NCBI GenBank assembly: GCA_045590155.1
Contig: JAZNQL010000036.1
Span: forward strand, 1 to 61,934
Source of the DNA: JAZNQL01 sp045590155
Lineage (GTDB): Bacteria; Bacillota; Clostridia; UMGS1883; UMGS1540
Direction of reading: 5' to 3'
DNA length: 61,934 nucleotides
Each line of letters opens with the position of its first letter. The stretch's first letter is position 1. Below are positions 1 through 6,149 of the stretch, one piece after another. Below the pieces are notes generated by a model that was given only the letters and a program-made list of their open reading frames with translations, was not told the origin of the DNA and made no database searches. Position numbers and translations under genes: made by a program.

Positions 1-53
1 CAAGCTATGCTTTATGGAAATAAAAGAAGTTTTTAGAATTTATTTTTCTTTAT

Positions 54-87
54 AAAAAGGCGGTGTAAAAAATCACACCGCCTTTTT
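54..87 (-). terminator. Intrinsic terminator after livF
   Basis: Two 13-nt complementary arms (54-66 and 75-87) share the core GGCGGTGT/ACACCGCC and are flanked by A5 and T5, so the hairpin works in either direction. It lies immediately beyond the livF stop and should end the liv transcript. Nearly the same hairpin recurs at 52145-52179. Bases 1-53 hold nothing recognisable. Confidence 0.85.
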
Positions 88-88
88 A

Positions 89-787
89 TTATTTGCCTAA
101 ATAAGCTTTTTTTACTTCGTCGTTTGTAAGAAGCTCTGCACCCGTACCTTCTATTTTAATTCTGCCGGTTTCAAGAACATATCCTCTGTCAGCAGTTTTA
201 AGTGCCATATTAGCATTCTGTTCAATAAGTAAAATTGTTACGCCGTTTTTGTTAATCTCTTTTATTATTGAAAAAATATCACGTACAATAAGCGGTGCAA
301 GGCCAAGTGATGGCTCATCCATCATCATAAGTTTAGGACGGCTCATTAACGCTCTTGCAACAGCAAGCATCTGTTGTTCTCCGCCCGAAAGTGTGCCTGC
401 CATCTGCCACGAACGTTCCTTAAGGCGTGGGAACAGGTCGAACACCCATTTTATATCTTCATCCAAAGAGTCTTTTCTTAAGTATGCACCAATACGAATA
501 TTTTCAAGAACAGTAAGGTCTGGGAAGACGCGTCTGCCCTCGGGAACAAGCGTTATTCCCTTTTTTACAACCTGTTCAGCAGAGCGCCCTGTTATATCTT
601 CGCCGCAAAACTCAATAGAGCCGCTTTTTGGTGTAACAACACCCGCAATGCTACGCAAAATAGAACTTTTCCCCGCACCGTTTGCACCAACAAGAGTAAT
701 AATTGAGCCTTGTTCCACCTGAAACGAAACATCTCGGACTGCGTTAATTCCGCCGTATGTTATATTAAGATTTTTAATTTTCAGCAT
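89..787 (-). CDS. livF: Branched-chain amino-acid ABC transporter ATP-binding protein LivF
   Basis: One of the two ATPase subunits of the high-affinity leucine/isoleucine/valine importer; it works at the cytoplasmic face of the LivHM channel. The 232-aa protein has Walker A GANGAGKS at about residues 34-41, the ABC signature LSGGEQQ, and Walker B ending in MDEPS. The start chosen is the ATG at 787, which opens with MLKIKNL as in the family; the longer open frame upstream lies inside livG and lacks homology. It overlaps livG by 14 nt, so translation is probably coupled. It is the last gene of livJ-H-M-G-F. Members of this family can also move other small amino acids or amides, so substrate is inferred. 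Confidence 0.93.
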   Translation of the reverse strand: MLKIKNLNITYGGINAVRDVSFQVEQGSIITLVGANGAGKSSILRSIAGVVTPKSGSIEFCGEDITGRSAEQVVKKGITLVPEGRRVFPDLTVLENIRIGAYLRKDSLDEDIKWVFDLFPRLKERSWQMAGTLSGGEQQMLAVARALMSRPKLMMMDEPSLGLAPLIVRDIFSIIKEINKNGVTILLIEQNANMALKTADRGYVLETGRIKIEGTGAELLTNDEVKKAYLGK

Positions 788-1622
788 CGTCTGACACCCC
801 CAAATACGCCTCGATAACACGAGGATTGTTGCTGACCGATTCAGGTGTACCGTCGGCGATATGCTTACCAAAGTCAATTACATATATACGGTCAGATATG
901 TCCATAACAAGATTCATATGGTGTTCAATAAGTAAAATTGTAAGATTAAATTCATTTCTTATACGACGAATAAATGCGGTAAGTTCTTCTGTTTCCTGCG
1001 GATTCATGCCCGCTGCAGGTTCATCAAGAAGAAGCAAGGAGGGTTTTGTTGCAAGTGCCCTTGCAATTTCAAGGTGCCTTTGTTTTCCGTAAGGAAGCGA
1101 AGTTGCAAGTTCATCTTTCACATCTTCAAGACCAAGAAGCTTTAAAAGCTCCATTGTTTCTTCTCGCATCTTCTTTTCTTCCGCTGCATTTATTCTGAAT
1201 ATTGCTGAAAAAACATTGCTTGTTTTACGAAGGTGCTTGGCAACAAGAACATTTTCAAAAACGGTCATACTTTTGAAGAGTCTGATATTCTGGAATGTTC
1301 GTGCCATACCGAGTTTTGTAATCTGATCAGGTGTTTTTACTATTGACTTTTTATATAAACCCTGGTTTTTACCGGCATATAGTTTTTTAATCTTTCCTTT
1401 AGGAAAGTTTTCAATTATTGTTTCGTCGTTAAAACAAACCCTGCCGTTTGTAGGTTGATAAACACCGGTTATAACATTGAAGGCGGTTGTCTTGCCTGCA
1501 CCGTTTGGACCGATGAGCGCAACAATTTCACCTTCGTTTATTTCCATAGAAAAGTTGTTTACCGCAACAACGCCACCAAATTGCATTGTTACATTTTCTA
1601 CACGAAGAACATTATTCGGCAT
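774..1622 (-). CDS. livG: Branched-chain amino-acid ABC transporter ATP-binding protein LivG
   Basis: Second ATPase of the Liv importer, expected to pair with LivF as a heterodimer. The 282-aa protein has Walker A GPNGAGKT at about residues 38-45. The signature is the LivG variant LPYGKQR rather than LSGGQ, and Walker B ends LLLLDEPAAGMN. A basic insert around residues 75-100, rich in Lys and Gly, between Walker A and the Q-loop region is typical of LivG. It starts at ATG 1622, overlapping the livM end by 11 nt, and its own end overlaps livF by 14 nt. The close packing indicates one polycistronic message. Confidence 0.94.
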   Translation of the reverse strand: MPNNVLRVENVTMQFGGVVAVNNFSMEINEGEIVALIGPNGAGKTTAFNVITGVYQPTNGRVCFNDETIIENFPKGKIKKLYAGKNQGLYKKSIVKTPDQITKLGMARTFQNIRLFKSMTVFENVLVAKHLRKTSNVFSAIFRINAAEEKKMREETMELLKLLGLEDVKDELATSLPYGKQRHLEIARALATKPSLLLLDEPAAGMNPQETEELTAFIRRIRNEFNLTILLIEHHMNLVMDISDRIYVIDFGKHIADGTPESVSNNPRVIEAYLGVSDDAEN

Positions 1623-2874
1623 TGTTGCTCACCTTCCTTTTAAATTTAATTTTTCGATTTTTAAATAAATCGGGCAGTTCTTTTGTTCCCATAATACCTC
1701 TGCGGAAGAAAAGAACAACTATCATAATCACAATTGAAAATACAACCATTCTGAATCCGTCTTTAAGAAGCGGAACTTGAAATCCACCTATAACCATAGG
1801 TTCATCAAGAAATCTGAGCCACCACTCGGAGCAGGCAATATACAAAAACGCACCTATACAGGAGCCTGTAACCGAGCCAATACCTCCAGTAACAACTATA
1901 AGAAGAATCTCATATGTAAGTACCGATGTAAAAGGTTTTGCCTGGTAAGTTGTAGCAAACATAGCATAAAGTGCACCGCCTACTGCGGCAAAAAATGCAG
2001 ATATACAGAATGAAAGTATTTTATGTTTTGCAAGATTGATTCCCATAGCTTCAGCCGCTATTTCGTCATCGCGAATTGCCTTGAATGAACGTCCGTAAGT
2101 GGAATTTATCAAAAGAACAATAATCGTGATGCAAATTGTAACAATTATTGCGGGAACAACCGTAGAAAGATAAAGTGAGGTTTGCCCGTTAGCACCGATT
2201 ATATTAAACGAATTTAACGTCGGGAATCCTTTTATCATATTTGCCCCGTTTGTAAGTTTGCCAAGAACGATTTCTCCGCCACCGGGAAGCTCTATAACTT
2301 CACACTGGAAGATTGTTCTTATAATTTCAGCAAATCCAAGTGTTGCAATCGCAAGGTAATCGCTTTTTAATCTTAATACCGGAAGACCAATAAAATATGC
2401 AAACAAAGCCGCTATTAGTCCAGCAATAATAAGTGCTGTCAGCACTCCCAGTACAAGACTTACCGCTCCCCCTACTCCGTCAAAACCAAACAATGCTCCA
2501 AAAGCTTCCTGTATCGAAAAGTTCACAACGCTACCGCCATATTTATAAAAAATGCCATCAGCCGGAACCTTTAAAGAAACAGGCGTTGTAAGGATAGCAA
2601 AAGTATATGCCCCAAGTAACATAAATCCTGCGTGTCCCAAAGAGAATAATCCGGTAAAACCATTAAGAAGATTCATTGAAACTGCAATCAATGAATATAC
2701 AATAACTTTGCGCAGTACCATAAAAAGTTTGGATGTTGGTGTAAACAGTTTAGGTACATTTGGAAAAAGCAGATTTAAATTTTCAATTAAAAGTAAAAGT
2801 GCCCAGAATGCAAGAATACAAATCAATGTAATGATGGTACTTTTAATATTTTTCTTTTTATTAATTTCATTCAT
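1612..2874 (-). CDS. livM: Branched-chain amino-acid ABC transporter permease LivM
   Basis: Membrane permease subunit that forms the channel with LivH. The 420-aa hydrophobic protein has many predicted membrane spans. It carries the family signature region LRLKSDYLAIATLGFAEI, with the conserved coupling stretch further on near SVTGSCIGAF. It is longer than the typical 320-350 aa because of an N-terminal hydrophobic extension (first span about residues 15-35) and an insert of about 40 residues before the DYLAIATLG segment. Start ATG at 2874, 15 nt after the livH stop. It overlaps livG by 11 nt. Confidence 0.92.
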   Translation of the reverse strand: MNEINKKKNIKSTIITLICILAFWALLLLIENLNLLFPNVPKLFTPTSKLFMVLRKVIVYSLIAVSMNLLNGFTGLFSLGHAGFMLLGAYTFAILTTPVSLKVPADGIFYKYGGSVVNFSIQEAFGALFGFDGVGGAVSLVLGVLTALIIAGLIAALFAYFIGLPVLRLKSDYLAIATLGFAEIIRTIFQCEVIELPGGGEIVLGKLTNGANMIKGFPTLNSFNIIGANGQTSLYLSTVVPAIIVTICITIIVLLINSTYGRSFKAIRDDEIAAEAMGINLAKHKILSFCISAFFAAVGGALYAMFATTYQAKPFTSVLTYEILLIVVTGGIGSVTGSCIGAFLYIACSEWWLRFLDEPMVIGGFQVPLLKDGFRMVVFSIVIMIVVLFFRRGIMGTKELPDLFKNRKIKFKRKVSNNAE

Positions 2875-2889
2875 TAAAAAGCACCTCCA

Positions 2890-3765
2890 TCAAACTTTAT
2901 CAACAGTCTTCTCGCCGAATATACCCGTGGGTCTGAAAATAAGAATAACAACCAGCACAGCAAAGGTAAATGCATCAGAAAAAACAGAATACGGTGTTGC
3001 CTTAATAAGATTTTCGCATATACCTATGATAAATGCACCGATAACCGCACCAGGAATTGAACCAATTCCGCCAAAAACGGCAGCAACAAAGGCTTTAAGC
3101 CCTGGAAGAGCACCTGAAACTGCAACAATCTTTGGATAATTCGAAAAATATAACACAGAACCAATCGCAGCAAGTGCCGAACCAATAACAAATGTTACCG
3201 AAATAACATTGTTGATTTTTATACCCATAAGTCTGCTTGTTTCGAAATCTTTTGAAACTGCACGCATTGCCATTCCAATTTTAGTATGATTGATAAGAAA
3301 TGTAAGCAATACAACAAGCAAAATTACCGCCGGCAAGGTTACAAGTGTTGCTACGGTTTGTTTTGTACCGAAAATATCAACTGTTCTTGCTAAAAACGGT
3401 ATTACAGGATATGTCATAGGTTGTCCGCCTGTAAGATATGTAATTACATTCTGCAAAAGATAACTTACACCTATTGCAGATATCATAACACTCATACGGG
3501 GAGCCTGTCGAAGTGGCAAATATGCCGCACGTTCAATGCAAAATCCCAGAATGATTGTTACTATAATTATCACAGGTATAGCGACAGATAATGGCAGTAT
3601 TGCCGAAAACCAGATAAGCATCATACCTGCCACCATAAACACATCCCCGTGGGCAAAGTTGATAAGACGCAAAATTCCGTATACCATAGTATATCCGATA
3701 GCGATAAGAGCATATTGACCGCCAACAGAAATTCCTGTCAGCAAAGTTGTTATCATAGATTGCAC
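2890..3765 (-). CDS. livH: Branched-chain amino-acid ABC transporter permease LivH
   Basis: Integral membrane permease, partner of LivM. The 291-aa protein begins with the canonical LivH segment GGQYALIAIGYTMVYGILRLINFAHG, then has several membrane spans and ends with IFRPTGIFGEK, a typical LivH C-terminus. A GTG at 3765 is the likely start, because an AAGGAGG site lies 8 nt upstream; an in-frame ATG follows three codons later. It is separated from livJ by about 146 nt holding a strong GC-rich hairpin, which fits the usual excess of binding protein over permease. Confidence 0.93.
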   Translation of the reverse strand: MQSMITTLLTGISVGGQYALIAIGYTMVYGILRLINFAHGDVFMVAGMMLIWFSAILPLSVAIPVIIIVTIILGFCIERAAYLPLRQAPRMSVMISAIGVSYLLQNVITYLTGGQPMTYPVIPFLARTVDIFGTKQTVATLVTLPAVILLVVLLTFLINHTKIGMAMRAVSKDFETSRLMGIKINNVISVTFVIGSALAAIGSVLYFSNYPKIVAVSGALPGLKAFVAAVFGGIGSIPGAVIGAFIIGICENLIKATPYSVFSDAFTFAVLVVILIFRPTGIFGEKTVDKV

Positions 3766-3858
3766 TTATGTTACCTCCTTTTTAAAAAACAAAGTTCTTT
3801 ACAATCTCGAAAAAAGCGGGTATACCGCTGATTTAGAGACTGCAAAGAAAATCACATA

Positions 3859-3889
3859 TACGCTTGGCGGGAATTTCCCGCCAAGCGTA
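3859..3889 (-). terminator. GC-rich hairpin between livJ and livH
   Basis: A nearly perfect 15-bp palindrome, with arms reading TACGCTTGGCGGGAA and its complement around a one-base centre, lies just after the livJ stop. No T-run follows on the minus strand, so it is not a classical terminator. It resembles the 3' stabilising or partial-attenuation hairpins found after binding-protein genes in ABC operons. That role is inference; the palindrome is directly visible. Confidence 0.7.
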
Positions 3890-3911
3890 CGAATAAATAT
3901 CCAGACTTAAA

Positions 3912-5096
3912 TTATTGTGCTTTCTGAACTGTTTCCAGTTTCCATGAGCCTGTGTTTGTTTCAACAGTTTTAATATAAGCTGTATCACGGATAGCATCGC
4001 CGATTTCGTCAAATGCGATTTCGCCTGATACACCAGTGTATTTTACTGTTGGAAGAGCAGCCTTAACGGCAGCCTTATCTGCAGAGCCTGCAGCCTTGAT
4101 AGCTTCAAGTGCTACATAGTAAGCATCGTAACCCATTGCAGTTACAGCAGAAATTGTATCGTCGCCACCATTTGCAGTTTTTGCATCAGCGTTGGTGTTA
4201 ATATAATTCTTTATGCCTTCGTCAAATTCAGGAGAACCACCTTCCTGATAGAATGTCGAAACATAAAGTTTGGTATCTGTACCTTTTGCTGCTTCAAGAA
4301 CTTTGTTGTCGTCAAGTGTGTCAGATCCAAGGATAGGAAGACCGATTCCGAGTCTTGCTGCCTGTGAAACAATCTGTGTTGCATAAGCAATTGAAACAGG
4401 TGTGAAGATAACATCACAACCTTCAGCTTTAGCAGTGTTGAGGTACTGTGTGAAGTCAGCAGTGTTTGTTGGGAAGTCAGCCTTTACAACTTTTCCGCCA
4501 GCTGCTGTAAATGTCTGTTCGAAGAATGTGAGAAGTCCCTGATCGTATTCGTTACCAAGTTCGCCTAAAAGATATGCTTTCTTTGCGCCAAACTTTTCTT
4601 TAGCAAAGTTTGCAAGAACTGAACCCTGGAAGGGATCAAGGAAGCAAATTCTGTAATAATGTTCATTACCCTTTGTAACGTTAGGATTTGTGCAGGTAAT
4701 ACCCATTGCAGCAAGACCTGCCTGGTTGAATGTATCGCTTGCAGCCATCGAAACGCCGGAGCCGTAAGAACCGAGAACGATTGAAACATCCTTATCAACC
4801 AAAGTTGCTGCTGCCGAAGGAGCCTTATCAGTTGTTGAACCATTATCTGAGTAAACAACTTCTATTTTATACTCAACACCATTAAGAGTAATTGTGGGTG
4901 TTTCAGCATTTGCATACTGAACACCAAGAAGTTCTTTTTTACCGCCCGAAGCAGAGTCCCCGGTAAGAGGTTCAAATACACCGATTCTGATAACATTACC
5001 ATCGGCACCTTCGCCACCATTTGATGCAGGAGCACAACCTGCAAATGTTGCACCTACCATAACAAGTGCAAGAGCTAAAACTAATAACTTTTTCAT
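3912..5096 (-). CDS. livJ: Branched-chain amino-acid ABC transporter substrate-binding lipoprotein
   Basis: Extracellular ligand-binding lipoprotein that captures branched-chain amino acids and delivers them to LivHM. The 394-aa protein has an N-terminal lipoprotein signal with a probable lipobox ending AGC, so Cys21 would be lipidated by Lgt, which is also encoded in this window at 55220-56023. The mature part has the two-lobed Leu/Ile/Val-binding fold, with IRIGVFEPLTGDSASGG at the first strand and DTLDDNK in the second lobe. The C-terminal WKLETVQKAQ is typical. It is first in the operon behind a strong sigma-A promoter. Binding specificity cannot be read from sequence. Confidence 0.92.
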   Translation of the reverse strand: MKKLLVLALALVMVGATFAGCAPASNGGEGADGNVIRIGVFEPLTGDSASGGKKELLGVQYANAETPTITLNGVEYKIEVVYSDNGSTTDKAPSAAATLVDKDVSIVLGSYGSGVSMAASDTFNQAGLAAMGITCTNPNVTKGNEHYYRICFLDPFQGSVLANFAKEKFGAKKAYLLGELGNEYDQGLLTFFEQTFTAAGGKVVKADFPTNTADFTQYLNTAKAEGCDVIFTPVSIAYATQIVSQAARLGIGLPILGSDTLDDNKVLEAAKGTDTKLYVSTFYQEGGSPEFDEGIKNYINTNADAKTANGGDDTISAVTAMGYDAYYVALEAIKAAGSADKAAVKAALPTVKYTGVSGEIAFDEIGDAIRDTAYIKTVETNTGSWKLETVQKAQ

Positions 5097-5173
5097 CTTT
5101 TTTCCCTTTCCTTCTTATGTTAAATTTAATTACTGTTTAAAATTTGCTGTATGCAAATTCTAAACACGTTTAC

Positions 5174-5202
5174 ATTATATCACATATTATTGGAAAATTC
5201 AA
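5174..5202 (-). promoter_or_regulatory. Sigma-A promoter of the liv operon
   Basis: On the minus strand TTGAAT (5197-5202) and TATAAT (5174-5179) are 17 nt apart. The leader of about 70 nt contains a small hairpin, AATTTGC/GCAAATT, near 5143-5160. An AAGGAAAGGG stretch precedes the livJ ATG. Confidence 0.8.
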
Positions 5203-5258
5203 TTAAAATAGGAAAATTTTTATTATGACCTTTGTCCTTCATTTTTTACGAAATGTTT

Positions 5259-5843
5259 TTAAATACGAATAGCCGACAAAAACACGGGCATCACTCTTTT
5301 TGCATAAGAGCAAAGTGAATATTCTCCGTTGCATAAACACCAATCGTATATTAAGGCTCTTTCACTCATTGCATAAAGCTTCACGATTTCGTTTACCGTC
5401 ATTTCAGATGTAAGTTCCCTTCTCTCCTGTCCCTCTGCTACAATTTTACGAAGCAGTTTATAATAAGAACGTTTACTGTCCAAAAGATGTTTTTCGCCTT
5501 TTGTTACAAGTTGTGTGGAATAAAGTCTTGTTAAAAGTTCAATATCTATTCTGTCTTCAATAATTGAAAAGAGTTTTGCATTAAGGTATAAAAGTTTATC
5601 AAAGCAGGACATATTTTCGGGAAGTTTTTTCTGAAGGTTTATATATTCCTCGTCAAATATATAAGAAAGAGAGCCTAAAAGAGCGTCCTTCCCTTCAAAA
5701 TAGTGGTAAAAAGAACCCTTCGACGTCCCTGATTTTTCTATAATTTCTTCTACCGTAGTATACTCATATCCCTGCTCATAAAACAAATCCCATGCAGCAT
5801 TTATAATTTTACCTTTGGTGTTTCTGTCGTTTTTCTTTGACAT
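5259..5843 (-). CDS. TetR/AcrR-family transcriptional regulator
   Basis: A 194-aa one-component DNA-binding repressor, 140-200 aa being usual for this family. The N-terminal helix-turn-helix is clear at about residues 10-55: IINAAWDLFYEQGYEYTTVE leads into IIEKSGTSKGSFYHYFEGKDALL, with the recognition-helix motif GSFYHYF. The C-terminal ligand domain is unlike any I recognise, so effector and targets are unknown. It lies between tRNA-Arg and livJ in the liv direction, but livJ has its own promoter, so regulation of liv is only a possibility. A 7-bp inverted repeat at 5870-5892 could be its own operator. Confidence 0.88.
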   Translation of the reverse strand: MSKKNDRNTKGKIINAAWDLFYEQGYEYTTVEEIIEKSGTSKGSFYHYFEGKDALLGSLSYIFDEEYINLQKKLPENMSCFDKLLYLNAKLFSIIEDRIDIELLTRLYSTQLVTKGEKHLLDSKRSYYKLLRKIVAEGQERRELTSEMTVNEIVKLYAMSERALIYDWCLCNGEYSLCSYAKRVMPVFLSAIRI

Positions 5844-5869
5844 ATTGATACCTCTTTTATTAAAGAATG

Positions 5870-5892
5870 TTCAAATTTTATTTTGATTTGAA
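5870..5892. promoter_or_regulatory. Inverted repeat upstream of the TetR gene (possible operator)
   Basis: TTCAAAT-N9-ATTTGAA is a perfect 7-bp inverted repeat, 27 nt upstream of the TetR-family start codon and just downstream of the tRNA terminator. Its size and location suit autoregulation, but the sequence is AT-rich and could be chance. Confidence 0.35.
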
Positions 5893-5920
5893 AAAAGCAC
5901 CGACCTTTTATGTCGATGCT
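5890..5920 (-). terminator. Intrinsic terminator of tRNA-Arg
   Basis: On the minus strand AGCATCGAC and GTCGGTGCT form a 9-bp stem containing a G-U pair, followed by six T residues. It lies 5 nt after the encoded CCA of the tRNA. Confidence 0.85.
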
Positions 5921-5925
5921 TTTTG

Positions 5926-6002
5926 TGGCGTGCCTGAAGGGATTCGAACCCCTGACCTCATGGTCCGTAGCCATGCACTCTATCCAGCTGAGCCACAGGC
6001 AC
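5926..6002 (-). tRNA. tRNA-Arg (anticodon ACG)
   Basis: Full cloverleaf on the minus strand. The acceptor stem is GTGCCTG/CAGGCAC, the D arm is GCTC-AGCTGGATA-GAGT, and the anticodon stem CATGG/CCATG encloses the loop CTACGGA with anticodon ACG. The T arm is AGGGG-TTCGAAT-CCCTT. Discriminator G and an encoded CCA complete 77 nt. It reads CGN codons, and A34 must be deaminated to inosine by TadA, encoded at 51726-52139. A sigma-A promoter and a terminator bracket the gene, so it is a monocistronic tRNA. Confidence 0.97.
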
Positions 6003-6020
6003 TTATTTACAACGTTCGTT

Positions 6021-6049
6021 ATTATAGCATACTTTTTTTGAAAATGCAA
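6021..6049 (-). promoter_or_regulatory. Sigma-A promoter of tRNA-Arg
   Basis: On the minus strand TTGCAT (6044-6049), 17-nt spacer, TATAAT (6021-6026). The -10 box ends 18 nt before the mature tRNA 5' end. Confidence 0.82.
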
Positions 6050-6106
6050 CCTTTTTTTGAAAAATATTTTTATTTTTAAGTTATTGTTTATTTTTTTACA
6101 TTTATG

Positions 6107-6115
6107 TGTTATAAT
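6107..6115 (+). promoter_or_regulatory. Extended -10 promoter of the SLH protein gene
   Basis: TGTTATAAT combines a consensus -10 (6110-6115) with the TG of an extended -10. No good -35 lies at 17 nt; TTGTTT is 20 nt away. The start codon is 34 nt downstream, preceded by AAAGGAGG. Confidence 0.55.
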
Positions 6116-6149
6116 TAAATCAATAATTTTATTCAAAGGAGGACTAGTT

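Noticed and set aside
249..1780. Plus-strand open frames antisense to livF and livG
   Set aside because: They lack ribosome sites and any family resemblance, and mirror strongly conserved ABC ATPase genes on the other strand.
3833..4858. Minus-strand open frames in other phases over livJ
   Set aside because: Low-complexity His/Leu/Gln-rich translations in alternate frames of a clear binding-protein gene; no start signals.
5801..6136. 111-aa minus-strand frame across the tRNA-Arg gene
   Set aside because: It reads through the tRNA and its terminator; the translated segment is the familiar artefact of translating a tRNA.
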